A stretch of DNA of 64,000 nucleotides from Candidatus Enterococcus huntleyi (GCF_009933175.1 NZ_MAEJ01000028.1:1-64000); one strand, 5' to 3'. Counted from the first letter of the stretch, positions 43,126 to 57,355 are shown. Numbers and translations: made by a program. Notes: generated from the letters alone by a model not told the origin.

Positions 43126-43584
43126 GTGATTTTTGTTTATTTATTACTAAGTGCAGCCATTGTTGGCATTGACCAATGGGTAAAGTTTTGGACCGTCTCA
43201 AATTTTGAATTAGGAGAGAGTCAATCGGTGATTCCTTCAATTCTATCTTTGACTCATATCCGTAATACGGGAGCTGCTTGGAGCTTACTAGAAGGAAAGA
43301 TGTGGTTTTTTGCGATCGTGACGACCATTGCAGTAATCGTAGTTCTTTACTTGTTAATTAAGAACCTAAAAGGCAGTAAATGGTTTACGATTGGGCTAAG
43401 CTTGGTCTTGGCTGGTGCACTAGGAAACTTTATTGACCGTATGCGCTTAGGCTACGTAGTTGATATGTTCCAAACTGACTTTATGAATTTTCCGATATTT
43501 AATGTCGCCGATATGTCTCTAGTAATTGGTGTGGCGTGCATATTTATTTATATTATTTTGGACGAGAGAGAAAAGGGGAACTAA
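43126..43584 (+). CDS. lspA: Lipoprotein signal peptidase (signal peptidase II)
   Basis: Cleaves signal peptides of prolipoproteins in the membrane. The 152-residue protein has four membrane helices and the two catalytic aspartates in GNFIDRM and NVADMSL, with the conserved HIRNTGAAWSLL. I favour GTG 43126, nine bases after AAAGGA, over TTG 43117, which abuts that site. The stop codon overlaps the rluD-like start by one base. lspA-rluD-pyr is a conserved order in this group. Substrates in this window include EfaA and the 40304 lipoprotein. Confidence 0.95.
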   Translation: MIFVYLLLSAAIVGIDQWVKFWTVSNFELGESQSVIPSILSLTHIRNTGAAWSLLEGKMWFFAIVTTIAVIVVLYLLIKNLKGSKWFTIGLSLVLAGALGNFIDRMRLGYVVDMFQTDFMNFPIFNVADMSLVIGVACIFIYIILDEREKGN

Positions 43585-44492
43585 TGAAACAACAAATTGA
43601 AGTACTTATTCAGCAACAAACGGGACGGATTGACAAAGTCTTATCCGAGACCTTAAAGAACTATACCCGTTCACAGGTTCAATTATGGTTGAAAGAACAA
43701 GGCGTGACCGTTAATGGAGAGGTCGCTAAAGCTAATTACAAAGTCAAAGCACAGGATCGAATCGTCATCACGATTCCTGAACCGGAGACCTTGGATCTAA
43801 TTGCCGAAGATATTCCACTCGAGATTGTCTATCAGGATGAAGATTTAGCGGTTATCAATAAACCTCAAGGGATGGTGGTGCATCCCTCAGCAGGACACAA
43901 AAATGGCACACTAGTTAATGCCTTGTTGTTTCATATGAAAGATCTTTCTTCTATTAATGATGTCGTACGTCCAGGGATTGTACACCGAATTGACAAGGAT
44001 ACTTCTGGTTTATTGATGGTGGCGAAAAATGATTTTGCTCATGAGTTCTTAGCCAAGCAATTAAAGGATAAAACGTCGTTACGCAAATACGTTGCGCTCG
44101 TTCATGGGGAGATTTCTCATGAAAAAGGCACAATCGATGCACCGATTGGACGCTCGAAAGTCAACCGTAAGAAACAAGCGGTGATTGAAGGGGGGAAATC
44201 GGCAGTCACCCATTTCCAAGTGTTGGAACGTTTTACTGACTATACGTTGGTTGAATTACAATTGGAAACAGGCCGTACGCACCAAATTCGTGTGCATATG
44301 CAGTATATTGGCTTCCCAGTTGCTGGTGACCCTTTGTATGGACCGAAAAAGACATTAGAAGGTAATGGGCAATTTTTACATGCCAAGCTATTAGGCTTTA
44401 AACATCCAACTACCGGCGAGAATTTAGTCTTTGAAGCACCGCTTCCCGAACTATTCAAAAAAACTTTAGCCGATTTAAGAGAAAGTCATTGA
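43584..44492 (+). CDS. rluD: RluD-type 23S rRNA pseudouridine synthase
   Basis: The 302-residue protein has an N-terminal S4 domain (about 12-75) and the catalytic core with the active aspartate in HRIDKDTSGLLMVAKN, plus LETGRTHQIRVHMQYIG. I choose ATG 43584, overlapping the lspA stop (TAATG), with AAAAGGGGAAC upstream. The exact target uridines are inferred from the family. It precedes the pyr operon leader. Confidence 0.94.
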   Translation: MKQQIEVLIQQQTGRIDKVLSETLKNYTRSQVQLWLKEQGVTVNGEVAKANYKVKAQDRIVITIPEPETLDLIAEDIPLEIVYQDEDLAVINKPQGMVVHPSAGHKNGTLVNALLFHMKDLSSINDVVRPGIVHRIDKDTSGLLMVAKNDFAHEFLAKQLKDKTSLRKYVALVHGEISHEKGTIDAPIGRSKVNRKKQAVIEGGKSAVTHFQVLERFTDYTLVELQLETGRTHQIRVHMQYIGFPVAGDPLYGPKKTLEGNGQFLHAKLLGFKHPTTGENLVFEAPLPELFKKTLADLRESH

Positions 44493-44517
44493 TTTTTCTA
44501 TGTAAGAACGGTATAGT
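44489..44517 (+). promoter_or_regulatory. pyr operon promoter
   Basis: TTGATT (44489-44494) and TATAGT (44512-44517) with a 17-bp spacer; the -35 overlaps the end of rluD. Confidence 0.75.
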
Positions 44518-44540
44518 AATTCTAGAGAAAAATTAAATAA

Positions 44541-44690
44541 GTAATCCTTTAAGAGTAGTCCCGTGAGGCTAAGAAGGAAGTGAGTAAGTACAACCCTTGG
44601 TGCGCTGAGAGTTTAGGCTTATTCTATAGACGTATACACTGACAGTCTGAAACTATCCTCCTACCTTCACAGGTAGGAGTTTTTTTTTGC
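44541..44690 (+). promoter_or_regulatory. PyrR-controlled attenuator of the pyr operon
   Basis: The leader contains the PyrR binding loop (AGTAGTCCCGTGAGGCTAAG, about 44553-44572, in a stem closed by TCCTT/AAGGA) and a downstream terminator CTCCTACCT/AGGTAGGAG (44658-44679) followed by nine Ts. With UMP bound, PyrR stabilises the first hairpin and lets the terminator form. Only this single attenuator was seen; pyrR-pyrP and pyrP-pyrB gaps are too short for more. Confidence 0.93.
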
Positions 44691-44791
44691 CAGTTTTGCT
44701 GAGTAAAGAAAGCATCTAAGAGGATAGAGGTAAAGGAATAGAATAGGGTAAAGAAATAAAATGAGCTATTGAATCATCAGTCAATCAGTAA

Positions 44792-45373
<582 letters not shown>

Positions 45374-45384
45374 GAGCCTGCCAC

Positions 45385-46677
45385 ATGTCAGAGAACAAAG
45401 AATTTAAAAACACAGATGCTGTATTAGATATTCACGATGTCCCGAAGCCCGCTCAGTGGCTGGGACTTAGCTTACAACACTTATTCACGATGTTTGGTGC
45501 GACCGTACTGGTGCCCATCATGGTGGGAATTGACCCAGGTATCGCCCTAGTCAGCTCAGGACTAGGAACACTGGTGTACTTAACTGTCACAAAAGGCAAG
45601 ATTCCGGCTTATCTAGGGAGTAGCTTCGCCTTTATCGCAGCCATGAAGATGCTGATGCAGACAGATGGCTATCCTGCGATAGCCCAAGGAGCCATGACCA
45701 CAGGACTTGTTTACCTAATTGTTGCCCTTATTATTAAAAAAATTGGTTCTGCTTGGTTGGATCGTCTGTTACCACCGATTGTCGTTGGACCCGTTATTAT
45801 GGTCATCGGTTTAGGATTAGCTGCCAATGCTGCAAACAACGCGATGTACAGTGACGTAGCCAATCAAGTCTACGATTTCAAATATGTTGCAGTTGCCTTA
45901 ATCACATTAGGCTTAACGATTTTCTACAATATGTACCTAAAAGGGTTCCTCGGTCTACTGCCAATTTTACTAGGAATTGTTAGTGGCTATCTAGTAGCTT
46001 TATTGTTCGGAATTGTCGATGTTGATTTAATTAAAAACGCCCCATGGTTTGCTTTGCCAAACTTTGAAATGCCATTCGTTCACTACGAACCAAAACTTTA
46101 TCTAGGGGCAATCACGACGATGGCACCAATCGCTTTTGTGACTATGACCGAACATTTTGGTCACTTGATGGTCTTAAATAAATTAACGAAACGTAACTTC
46201 TTTGAAAATCCAGGCTTACACAAAACCTTAATGGGTGACGGACTGGCACAGATTGTTGCTGGGTTCGTTGGTGGACCTCCTGTCACAAGTTACGGTGAAA
46301 ATATTGGCGTCTTAGCCATCACGCGTGTCCACAGTGTTTTCGTTATTGGTGGTGCAGGTGTCCTAGCTATCTGCCTAGGTTTCGTCGGCAAGCTAAGTGC
46401 TTTAATTCTAAGCATTCCAAGCCCAGTTATCTCGGGAATTAGCTTTGTATTGTTCGGTGTAATTGCGACAAGCGGCTTGAAAATTTTGATTGAAAACCAA
46501 GTCAACTTTGATAAAAAGAAAAATCTTTTAATTGTTTCAGTCATTTTAGTTGTCGGAATTGGCGGATTAATCTTCCAAGTTGGCACGTTCACTTTATCAG
46601 CAATGGCTTTAGCAACTGTGCTAGGGATTGCCTTAAACTTAATCTTACCAGAAACTTCACGTAGCGAAGAAAACTAA
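45385..46677 (+). CDS. pyrP: Uracil permease (NCS2 family)
   Basis: Proton-coupled uracil uptake. The 430-residue protein has about 12-14 membrane segments. It has an N-terminal SLQHLFTMFGATVLVPIMVGI and the NCS2 signature around TMAPIAFVTMTEHFGHLMVLN with GGPPVTSYGENIGVLAITRVHS. It lies between pyrR and pyrB and shares their PyrR control, pairing salvage with synthesis. The start is ATG 45385 after AGGAG. Confidence 0.96.
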   Translation: MSENKEFKNTDAVLDIHDVPKPAQWLGLSLQHLFTMFGATVLVPIMVGIDPGIALVSSGLGTLVYLTVTKGKIPAYLGSSFAFIAAMKMLMQTDGYPAIAQGAMTTGLVYLIVALIIKKIGSAWLDRLLPPIVVGPVIMVIGLGLAANAANNAMYSDVANQVYDFKYVAVALITLGLTIFYNMYLKGFLGLLPILLGIVSGYLVALLFGIVDVDLIKNAPWFALPNFEMPFVHYEPKLYLGAITTMAPIAFVTMTEHFGHLMVLNKLTKRNFFENPGLHKTLMGDGLAQIVAGFVGGPPVTSYGENIGVLAITRVHSVFVIGGAGVLAICLGFVGKLSALILSIPSPVISGISFVLFGVIATSGLKILIENQVNFDKKKNLLIVSVILVVGIGGLIFQVGTFTLSAMALATVLGIALNLILPETSRSEEN

Positions 46678-46692
46678 GAGGAGGAACGAATC

Positions 46693-47619
46693 ATGATCAT
46701 CCAATCAGAAAGAATCAGCTTAAAACATTTGTTAACGATTGAAGCCTTAACCGATCAAGAAGTCATGGGCTTAATCAAACGGGCTCAGGAATTCAAAAAT
46801 GGTGCCCAGTGGACGCCTCAAAATAGGCAATACTTTGCCACAAATTTATTTTTTGAAAACAGTACACGCACGCACAAAAGTTTTGAAGTAGCTGAGAAGA
46901 AATTAGGCTTGGATGTGATTGAATTTGAGGCCAGCACAAGCTCAGTCCAAAAAGGCGAGACCTTATATGACACGGTCTTAACCATGTCAGCGCTGGGCGT
47001 TGATATTGCGGTCATCCGTCACGGTGCTGAAAATTATTATGATGAACTGATTCAAAGTAAGACAATTCAGTGCTCGATTATTAACGGTGGGGATGGTAGT
47101 GGTCAGCATCCTAGCCAATGCTTACTGGATCTAATGACCATCTATGAAGAATTTGGTTATTTTGAAAATCTCAAGGTGGCGATTGTCGGCGATATTACTC
47201 ATTCTCGTGTCGCAAAATCAAATATGCAAATGCTCAAACGTTTGGGCGCAAAAGTTTTCTTCTCAGGGCCAAAGGAATGGTATGACGATGCCTATGAAGT
47301 TTATGGACATTATTTACCCTTAGATGAACTACTGGACAAAGTCGATGTCATGATGATGCTGCGGGTTCAACATGAACGCCATGATGGCAAGGAAAGCTTT
47401 TCTAAAGAAGGCTACCATCAGGAATATGGCTTAACGATCGAACGCGCACAAAAAATGCAAGACCATACAATTATCATGCATCCCGCTCCGGTGAATCGCG
47501 ATGTTGAGCTAGCAGATTCATTAGTTGAAGGGCTCCAATCACGGATTGTTCAACAGATGGGAAATGGCGTATTTACACGAATGGCGATTTTAGAAGCCAT
47601 CTTAAATGGAAAAGCATAG
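46693..47619 (+). CDS. pyrB: Aspartate carbamoyltransferase, catalytic subunit
   Basis: Joins carbamoyl phosphate and aspartate. The 308-residue protein has the carbamoyl-phosphate site [16 protein letters not shown], the lysine loop [23 protein letters not shown] and the aspartate-site region RVQHERH. There is no regulatory PyrI gene, as usual in Gram-positives. The start is ATG 46693 after AAGAGGAGG. Confidence 0.97.
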   Translation: MIIQSERISLKHLLTIEALTDQEVMGLIKRAQEFKNGAQWTPQNRQYFATNLFFENSTRTHKSFEVAEKKLGLDVIEFEASTSSVQKGETLYDTVLTMSALGVDIAVIRHGAENYYDELIQSKTIQCSIINGGDGSGQHPSQCLLDLMTIYEEFGYFENLKVAIVGDITHSRVAKSNMQMLKRLGAKVFFSGPKEWYDDAYEVYGHYLPLDELLDKVDVMMMLRVQHERHDGKESFSKEGYHQEYGLTIERAQKMQDHTIIMHPAPVNRDVELADSLVEGLQSRIVQQMGNGVFTRMAILEAILNGKA

Positions 47620-47630
47620 GAGGAAGAAAA

Positions 47631-48914
47631 ATGAAAACAGTTATTAAAAACGGTCAAATGGTCGTGAAAAACAATCAATTAGCACCTGCGGAAATTTGGA
47701 TAGAAGAGGGCCGAATCAAAGCGATTGGCACTGATTTTTCTTCAATCGAATTTGATCAAGTAATCGATGCTAAAGGACAATTAATTACCCCAGGACTTGT
47801 CGATGTCCATGTGCATTTACGCGAGCCGGGTTTCACCTATAAAGAAACCATCAAAGCCGGTAGTTTAGCAGCTGCTCACGGTGGATTTACAACAGTCTGC
47901 GCGATGCCAAACCTCAATCCAGTCCCAGATACAGCGGAAAAATTGTCAGCCATCTATGACATCATCAAAAAAGATGCCGTCGTAAAAGTCCTTCAATATG
48001 CCCCAATTACAGAAGAATTACGCAGTGAAATATTAACTGACCAAGCAGCTTTAAAAGAAGCAGGTGCTTTCGCCTTCACCAATGATGGCGTCGGTGTTCA
48101 AACAGCAGGCACGATGTATTTAGCCATGAAAGAAGCCCAAAAAAATGGCATGGCACTGGTTGCTCACACGGAAGATGAGTCATTATTATTCGGTGGCGTC
48201 ATGCACGAAGGTCAAATCTCGAAAAAACTCGGTTTGCCAGGAATCCTTAGCTCGACAGAAGCCTCACAAATTGCCCGTGATGTAATCTTAGCTGGTGAAA
48301 CAGGCGCGCATTACCATGTCTGCCATGTCTCAACGAAAGAAAGCGTCCGCGTGATTCGCGATGCGAAAAAAGCCGGTGTTCATGTAACGGCTGAGGTTTC
48401 ACCGCATCATTTAATCTTAGTTGATGAAGATATTCCAGAAGATAACGGTTTTTGGAAAATGAACCCACCGCTACGTGCCCAAGCAGATCGTGCAGCTTTA
48501 ATCGAAGGCTTGCTGGATGGCACAATTGATTGTATCGCTACTGATCATGCCCCACATGGCTTAGAAGAAAAAAATCAAACATTTTTAAAAGCACCATTTG
48601 GAATCGTTGGTAGTGAGACAGCTTTCCAACTCGTCTACACACAGCTAGTAAAAACGGGTATCTTCACGCTGGAACAAGTCATCGACTGGATGGCAACTAA
48701 ACCTGCTGAAATCTTCGGCTTATCGGCTGGTACGTTACGCATCGGCCAAGCCGCTGACATCGCTATCTTTGACATCAGTCATGAAACAGTCATTGATGAT
48801 CAAGAATTTGAATCATTAGGTGTTAATACACCATTCGTCGGCTGGAAAATTTCTGGCGAAACATTATGTACACTCGTTGACGGCAAGATCGTCTGGAAGA
48901 AGGAGGACAAGTAA
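47631..48914 (+). CDS. pyrC: Dihydroorotase
   Basis: A zinc enzyme that cyclises carbamoyl-aspartate to dihydroorotate. The 427-residue class I type protein has zinc ligands in DVHVHLREPGFTYKET, further histidines in VAHTEDES and HVCHVSTKES, and the TDHAPHGLEEK motif. The start is ATG 47631 after AGGAGGAAG. carA begins at the next base after its stop. Confidence 0.97.
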   Translation: MKTVIKNGQMVVKNNQLAPAEIWIEEGRIKAIGTDFSSIEFDQVIDAKGQLITPGLVDVHVHLREPGFTYKETIKAGSLAAAHGGFTTVCAMPNLNPVPDTAEKLSAIYDIIKKDAVVKVLQYAPITEELRSEILTDQAALKEAGAFAFTNDGVGVQTAGTMYLAMKEAQKNGMALVAHTEDESLLFGGVMHEGQISKKLGLPGILSSTEASQIARDVILAGETGAHYHVCHVSTKESVRVIRDAKKAGVHVTAEVSPHHLILVDEDIPEDNGFWKMNPPLRAQADRAALIEGLLDGTIDCIATDHAPHGLEEKNQTFLKAPFGIVGSETAFQLVYTQLVKTGIFTLEQVIDWMATKPAEIFGLSAGTLRIGQAADIAIFDISHETVIDDQEFESLGVNTPFVGWKISGETLCTLVDGKIVWKKEDK

Positions 48915-49994
48915 ATGAAACGACTATTGATATTAGAAGACGGCACCGTCTTTACAGGCAAGGCTTTTGGCGCGGAAGCGAATGTCTTTGGCGAGATCGT
49001 CTTTACAACAAGTATGACTGGTTATCAAGAAACCATCACAGACCAAAGCTTCAATGGTCAAATTATCACATTTACTTATCCTATGGTAGGAAATTATGGT
49101 GTCAATCGGGATGATTACGAATCAATCGCGCCAACTTGTAAAGGAGTCGTTGTCAAAGAGCATGCTCGCTTAGCTAGTAACTGGCGCAAGCAAATGACCT
49201 TAGATGAATTCTTAAAGCACAAAGGAATTCCGGGAATTTCAGGAATTGACACGCGTGCTTTAACCCGCAAAATTCGTGAAGTTGGAACAATGAAAGCGAG
49301 CATGGTGGATGCCGGAGATGAATTTAATCATATCTTCGATCAACTGAAAGCAACCGTGCTACCGACGAACCAAGTCGCGCAAGTTTCAACAACTAAACCT
49401 TACCCAAGCCCTGGCGTTGGACGCAATGTTGTGGTGATTGACTTTGGTTTAAAACACAGTATTTTACGAGAATTATCTAAACGCGAATGTAACTTAACCG
49501 TTATGCCGTATAACACGCCTGCTCAGACGATTCTTGACCTATGTCCAGATGGTGTCATGTTAACCAATGGACCCGGAGATCCAAAAGATGTCCCAGAAGC
49601 GATTCAAATGATCCGAGAGATTCAAGGAAAAGTGCCGATTTTTGGGATTTGTCTAGGCCATCAATTATTCGCCTTAGCTAATGATGCGGATACGTACAAA
49701 ATGAAATTTGGTCATCGGGGCTTAAATCATCCAGTCAAAGAAATTGCGACTGGCAGAATTGATTTTACTTCGCAAAATCATGGCTTCGCTGTAGATGAAA
49801 ATACCATCGATCCAGAGAAACTTATGATTACACACCTTGAAGTCAATGATGGGACAGTGGAAGGAATTCGTCATCGCCGTTATCCAGCCTTTAGTGTCCA
49901 ATTTCACCCGGATGCAGCGCCTGGACCGCACGATGCAATTCACTTATTTGATGAATTTATGGAAATGATGGACGCCTGGAAGGAGCAAGTATAA
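48915..49994 (+). CDS. carA: Carbamoyl-phosphate synthase, small (glutaminase) subunit
   Basis: Supplies ammonia from glutamine to CarB. The 359-residue protein has the N-terminal small-subunit domain (about 1-165, [15 protein letters not shown]). A class I glutamine amidotransferase domain contains the nucleophile in [14 protein letters not shown] and the histidine in [13 protein letters not shown]. In the usual triad motif HPE the acid is Glu; here it reads HPD. Whether this is common in the genus was not checked. The gene starts directly after pyrC (AAGGAGGACAAGTAA ribosome site). Confidence 0.96.
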   Translation: MKRLLILEDGTVFTGKAFGAEANVFGEIVFTTSMTGYQETITDQSFNGQIITFTYPMVGNYGVNRDDYESIAPTCKGVVVKEHARLASNWRKQMTLDEFLKHKGIPGISGIDTRALTRKIREVGTMKASMVDAGDEFNHIFDQLKATVLPTNQVAQVSTTKPYPSPGVGRNVVVIDFGLKHSILRELSKRECNLTVMPYNTPAQTILDLCPDGVMLTNGPGDPKDVPEAIQMIREIQGKVPIFGICLGHQLFALANDADTYKMKFGHRGLNHPVKEIATGRIDFTSQNHGFAVDENTIDPEKLMITHLEVNDGTVEGIRHRRYPAFSVQFHPDAAPGPHDAIHLFDEFMEMMDAWKEQV

Positions 49995-49995
49995 C

Positions 49996-52900
49996 ATGCC
50001 AAAACGTACAGATATCAAGAAAATTATGGTGATTGGCTCAGGGCCAATTATTATCGGTCAAGCAGCGGAATTTGATTACGCCGGCACCCAAGCGTGTCTT
50101 GCTTTAAGAGAAGAAGGCTATGAAGTCGTCTTAGTGAATTCCAACCCAGCTACGATTATGACGGATAAAGAAATTGCTGACAAAGTTTATATTGAACCGA
50201 TTACCTTAGAATTTGTCTCACGCATTTTACGCAAAGAAAAGCCTGATGCTCTACTGCCAACCTTAGGTGGACAAACCGGCTTAAATATGGCGATGGAACT
50301 TGCGGCTTCAGGTATTTTAGACGAGCTAAATGTCGAATTATTAGGCACGAAGCTGTCAGCGATTGACCAAGCGGAAGACCGTGATTTATTTAAACAATTA
50401 ATGGAAGACTTAGATCAACCGATTCCTGAATCAGAGATTGTTACGACGGTTGACGAAGCCTTGGCTTTTGCTGAAAAAATTGGCTTTCCAGTCATCGTCC
50501 GTCCAGCCTTTACCTTAGGTGGAACGGGTGGCGGCATGTGTGATAATGAAGAAGAGCTACGCGTCATTGCAGAAAATGGCTTAAAACTTTCACCTGTAAC
50601 GCAATGTTTAATCGAACGTAGTATTGCCGGCTACAAAGAAATCGAGTATGAAGTGATGCGCGATTCGGCCGATAACGCGATTGTTGTATGTAACATGGAA
50701 AACTTTGACCCAGTTGGGATTCATACGGGTGACTCAATCGTGTTCGCGCCAAGTCAAACCTTGGCTGACCATGAATACCAATTGTTACGTGACGCTTCTC
50801 TGTCAATTATCCGTGCGCTTAAAATCGAAGGTGGCTGTAACGTCCAATTGGCCTTGGATCCTCACAGCTTTAACTATTATGTGATTGAAGTTAATCCGCG
50901 CGTTTCTCGTTCGTCTGCTCTTGCAAGTAAAGCAACCGGTTATCCGATTGCTAAGTTAGCAGCGAAAATCGCTGTTGGTTTAACTTTAGATGAAATGAAA
51001 AATCCAGTAACGGGAACAACCTATGCTGAATTTGAACCAGCGTTAGACTATGTCGTTGCCAAAATTCCTCGCTGGCCTTTTGACAAATTTGAAAAAGGTG
51101 AACGTCGTTTAGGTACGCAAATGAAAGCGACCGGCGAAGTCATGGCGATTGGTCGTAATATCGAAGAATCACTTTTAAAAGCTGTTCGTTCACTAGAAAT
51201 CGGCACCTACCATGTGGAAATCGATGAATTCCAACAAGTGGAAGATGATGTCCTGATGGAAAAAATTGTCAAAGCGCAAGATGACCGTCTTTTCTATCTA
51301 GCAGAGGCGATTCGCCGAGGCTACCCAATCCAAGAATTGAGTGATTTAACCAAGATAGACTTGTTCTTCTTAGATAAATTATTGCATATTGTTGAATTAG
51401 AAACAGCTTTAGAAGAAGCACCGAATGACCTGGAAGTCTTAAAAGAAGCCAAACAAAATGGTTTCACTGACCGTAAAGTCGCTGACTTGTGGCAGACGAC
51501 AGAAGCTGCCGTGACTGCCTTTAGAAAAGAGCAAAACTTACTGCCAGTCTACAAAATGGTCGATACTTGTGCAGCTGAATTCGAATCACAAACACCGTAT
51601 TTCTACAGCACCTATGAGTTTGAAAACGAAAGTCATCGTTCTGAGAAACATTCGGTACTCGTCCTAGGCTCCGGTCCAATTCGGATTGGTCAAGGGGTGG
51701 AATTCGATTATGCAACCGTGCATTCTGTAAAAGCCATTCAAGCAGCTGGCTATGAAGCGATTATTATGAATAGTAACCCAGAAACGGTTTCTACGGATTT
51801 CTCAATCTCAGACAAACTGTATTTTGAACCATTAACCCTAGAAGACGTCATGAATGTCATTGATTTGGAACAACCAGTGGGCGTAATCGTGCAGTTTGGT
51901 GGCCAAACAGCGATCAATCTAGCGGAACCTTTAGTTAAACAAGGCGTTAAGATTTTGGGAACTAGCATTGAAGATTTAGACCGCGCAGAAAATCGTGATC
52001 TCTTCGAGCAGGCTCTTAAAACATTAGACATTCCGCAACCGCCAGGAGACACAGCTACTAGTAAAGAAGAAGCGGTCGTAATTGCTAATCGAATCGGTTA
52101 CCCAGTGCTCGTTCGTCCTAGCTATGTTTTAGGTGGCCGGGCGATGGAAATCGTTGAGAATCAGCAGGATTTAGAAGATTATATGGTGACTGCCGTTAAA
52201 GCTTCGCCTGAGCATCCCGTCTTAGTCGATAGTTACTTACTAGGGCGTGAATGTGAAGTCGATGCGATTTGTGATGGAAAAACAGTCTTAATTCCTGGAA
52301 TTATGGAGCATATCGAACGCGCTGGAGTCCATTCAGGCGACTCGATGGCTGTCTATCCGCCACAAACCTTGTCTCAGGAAATTCAAGATACGATTGCCAC
52401 ATATACTGAAAAATTAGCTTTAGGCTTAAACTGTGTCGGCATGATGAATATTCAGTTTGTCATTCATGAAGAGAAAGTTTATGTAATTGAAGTCAATCCT
52501 AGAGCTAGCCGAACCGTGCCATTCTTGAGTAAAATTACTGGGATCCCAATGGCGCAAGTCGCAACACGCGCGATTCTTGGTGAATCCTTAACAGATATGG
52601 GCTATCAAAATGGACTCTATCCAGAAAGTAAACAAGTCCACATTAAAGCCCCAGTCTTCTCATTTACTAAGTTACAAAAAGTTGATACTTACTTAGGCCC
52701 TGAAATGAAATCAACAGGGGAAGTCATGGGCTCAGATGTCAATTTAGAAAAAGCTCTATATAAAGCCTTTGAAGCTTCTGGCTTACACTTGCCAAGCTAT
52801 GGCGCGGTCTTGTTCACAATTGCCGATGAAACCAAAGAAGAGTCCTTAGACCTAGCTAAACGTTTCTACGAGGTCGGCTACAGCTTACTAGCAACCAAAG

Positions 52901-53181
52901 GTACGGCTACTTATTTCCGCGCAGAAGGCTTAGATGTCAAAACGGTCGCTAAAATCTCTGAACACACAGATAAAAAGGATGTTGTCGACTTAATCCGCAA
53001 AGGCGAAGCACAAGTCGTCGTCAATACGATGGATAAAGATCGCACGCACGCCTCAAAAGATGGCTACACGATCCGCCGCGAAGCAGTTGAACACGGCGTA
53101 CCATTATTTACTTCATTAGATACCGCTGATGCGATTTTACGCGTATTAGAATCTCGCGCATTCTCAACTCAAGCAATTTAA
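49996..53181 (+). CDS. carB: Carbamoyl-phosphate synthase, large subunit
   Basis: The 1061-residue protein contains the duplicated ATP-grasp synthetase halves. The first half begins [21 protein letters not shown] and the second [20 protein letters not shown]. It also contains [10 protein letters not shown] and [20 protein letters not shown], with the second equivalent [15 protein letters not shown], and a C-terminal MGS-like allosteric domain (about 925-1061). It is one base from carA and pairs with it. It uses bicarbonate, which the nearby carbonic anhydrase could supply. Confidence 0.98.
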   Translation: MPKRTDIKKIMVIGSGPIIIGQAAEFDYAGTQACLALREEGYEVVLVNSNPATIMTDKEIADKVYIEPITLEFVSRILRKEKPDALLPTLGGQTGLNMAMELAASGILDELNVELLGTKLSAIDQAEDRDLFKQLMEDLDQPIPESEIVTTVDEALAFAEKIGFPVIVRPAFTLGGTGGGMCDNEEELRVIAENGLKLSPVTQCLIERSIAGYKEIEYEVMRDSADNAIVVCNMENFDPVGIHTGDSIVFAPSQTLADHEYQLLRDASLSIIRALKIEGGCNVQLALDPHSFNYYVIEVNPRVSRSSALASKATGYPIAKLAAKIAVGLTLDEMKNPVTGTTYAEFEPALDYVVAKIPRWPFDKFEKGERRLGTQMKATGEVMAIGRNIEESLLKAVRSLEIGTYHVEIDEFQQVEDDVLMEKIVKAQDDRLFYLAEAIRRGYPIQELSDLTKIDLFFLDKLLHIVELETALEEAPNDLEVLKEAKQNGFTDRKVADLWQTTEAAVTAFRKEQNLLPVYKMVDTCAAEFESQTPYFYSTYEFENESHRSEKHSVLVLGSGPIRIGQGVEFDYATVHSVKAIQAAGYEAIIMNSNPETVSTDFSISDKLYFEPLTLEDVMNVIDLEQPVGVIVQFGGQTAINLAEPLVKQGVKILGTSIEDLDRAENRDLFEQALKTLDIPQPPGDTATSKEEAVVIANRIGYPVLVRPSYVLGGRAMEIVENQQDLEDYMVTAVKASPEHPVLVDSYLLGRECEVDAICDGKTVLIPGIMEHIERAGVHSGDSMAVYPPQTLSQEIQDTIATYTEKLALGLNCVGMMNIQFVIHEEKVYVIEVNPRASRTVPFLSKITGIPMAQVATRAILGESLTDMGYQNGLYPESKQVHIKAPVFSFTKLQKVDTYLGPEMKSTGEVMGSDVNLEKALYKAFEASGLHLPSYGAVLFTIADETKEESLDLAKRFYEVGYSLLATKGTATYFRAEGLDVKTVAKISEHTDKKDVVDLIRKGEAQVVVNTMDKDRTHASKDGYTIRREAVEHGVPLFTSLDTADAILRVLESRAFSTQAI

Positions 53182-53246
53182 GTTACGGGCTACTAGTAAA
53201 TAGGCTCAATCGCCATCCAATAAAACCATAGAAAAGGAGCAAGAAG

Positions 53247-55662
<2,416 letters not shown>

Positions 55663-55670
<8 letters not shown>

Positions 55671-56295
55671 TTTAGTAAAAACAATTGCCAAAGATTTATT
55701 AGAAATTAAAGCCGTCTTCTTAAGTCCAAGCGAACCTTTTACTTGGGCCAGTGGCATTAAAAGTCCAATTTATTGCGACAATCGGATTACCATGAGCTAT
55801 CCTAGCGTTCGAAAAGAAATCGCCAAAGGATTAGCTGAAAAAATCAAAGAAAACTTTCCTGATGTGGAAGTCATTGCCGGCACTGCGACTGCTGGAATTC
55901 CTCATGCTGCTTGGGTTGCTGAAATCTTAGATTTACCGATGGTTTATATCCGTAGTAAAGCCAAAGATCACGGCAAAGGCAATCAAATTGAAGGCCGCAT
56001 TACTGAAGGACAAAAGATGGTTGTGATTGAAGATTTAATTTCAACAGGGGGCAGTGTTTTAGAAGCCTCTGAAGCAGCCAAACGTGAAGGTGCCGACGTA
56101 TTAGGCGTTGCTGCCATCTTTACTTATGAATTACCAAAAGGTGTGGCAAACTTTGAAGCCTACAACACACCACTTGTAACCCTAACAAATTATTCGACTC
56201 TGATAGAAGTTGCTCTAGAATCAAACTACATTAACGAAAACGAATTAGGTCTTTTAAAAGACTGGAAGAAAGATCCGGAAAACTGGTTAAAATAA
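55663..56295 (+). CDS. pyrE: Orotate phosphoribosyltransferase
   Basis: Adds PRPP to orotate to form OMP. The 210-residue protein has [27 protein letters not shown] and the PRPP loop [21 protein letters not shown] choose ATG 55663, inside the pyrF end, with ACGGTGA upstream; the 55642 extension lies within pyrF. It is the last gene of the pyr operon, closed by a hairpin. Confidence 0.97.
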
Positions 56296-56329
56296 AAGAT
56301 TCAACCTTTGTTATTAGAATCTTTTAAAA
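56294..56329 (+). terminator. pyr operon terminator
   Basis: AAAAGATTC (56294-56302) pairs perfectly with GAATCTTTT (56317-56325); the T-run is short. Confidence 0.6.
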
Positions 56330-56617
56330 GACTCCGGCGATAATACAAGTCCACATTTCATGACGAGATGTGGACTTGTGTGCTATCAGATGAAAAATCA
56401 CTGGTCATTGTGGTATCCTTAGCTAGTCAGTTTAAAGGGCAGACACGCACGTAGAATCTACTAATCTTATGAGCAATCTAAATGACAATTTACTAGTAAT
56501 CCGTCAGAATATAACTATTCGCGCACTAATTACGGCTAGTTGTCGTTTCTTCCCTCAGTACATTTCGAGAACGATTGAATACAGGGATAACTACATGAAT
56601 TATGGAGGGAACTATAG
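56296..56617. other. pyrE-carbonic anhydrase intergenic region
   Basis: Besides the pyr terminator, a perfect 12-bp hairpin ACAAGTCCACAT/ATGTGGACTTGT (56345-56379) with no T-run is present. The rest, 56390-56600, shows no gene and no strong promoter. Confidence 0.55.
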
Positions 56618-57355
56618 ATGAAAAAGATTAAGAATATGGATGTTGAATGGGGCTATACAGGCGACCGAGGTCCCGAACATTGGCATGAATTATGCGATTG
56701 GTACAGAGAAGGGGCGACTTATCCTTATCAATCTCCCATCGCCTTGCATCATCAATCAAACGAAAACCAATCAACTCTAAAAAATCAAGATTCTACAACG
56801 AATGAACTTTCTTTTTACTATGTACAAGAGCATTTTACCGAAAAAGAATTTAAAAATACCTTACATTTCGTTCCTTATGATACACAAAGCTACGTCTTAT
56901 TTCGTAGTGATAAGTATGTCTTAACTGATATCCATGTTCATATGCCCAGTGAGCATCAGATTAATGGTCAACAAGAAGGCCTGGAATTCCATCTCGTTCA
57001 CATGAATGAACAGGGCGATAACTTGGTCTTAGGCGTTTTATTCAATCTCTCTGAGACAGGTGGTCTAGATATCGAAAAAGAGACTGATGTCATTTGGGAT
57101 CTCGCGAATCACTCTGAATGGTTCAATCCCATCGTCTTTTTGCCTCAAGAAAAAAGTCATTTTTACTATGTCGGTTCCTTAACTACGCCACCAACTGTCG
57201 GACCGATTAACTGGTTTGTTTTTGATACAGTTCAGCCGATGAGCCGTCAGTTTATCGCTCAATTTAAAAATGAAATTACTGAAAATAATAATCGTCCGCT
57301 ACAACCAATCAAAGATCGAAAAATTAGTTATTTCACTGGAGTGAGGAAAGAATGA
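56618..57355 (+). CDS. Alpha-class carbonic anhydrase
   Basis: Interconverts CO2 and bicarbonate. The 245-residue alpha-type enzyme has zinc histidines His106 and His108 (DIHVHMPSEH) and His125 (LEFHLVH), with the gate region SLTTPPTVGPINWFVF. Most bacterial alpha-CAs are exported; this one has no signal peptide, so it is probably cytoplasmic. Lying next to the pyr operon, it may provide bicarbonate for CarAB (inference). Its end overlaps the LysR gene by 4 nt. The start is ATG 56618 after ATGGAGGGA. Confidence 0.92.
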   Translation: MKKIKNMDVEWGYTGDRGPEHWHELCDWYREGATYPYQSPIALHHQSNENQSTLKNQDSTTNELSFYYVQEHFTEKEFKNTLHFVPYDTQSYVLFRSDKYVLTDIHVHMPSEHQINGQQEGLEFHLVHMNEQGDNLVLGVLFNLSETGGLDIEKETDVIWDLANHSEWFNPIVFLPQEKSHFYYVGSLTTPPTVGPINWFVFDTVQPMSRQFIAQFKNEITENNNRPLQPIKDRKISYFTGVRKE

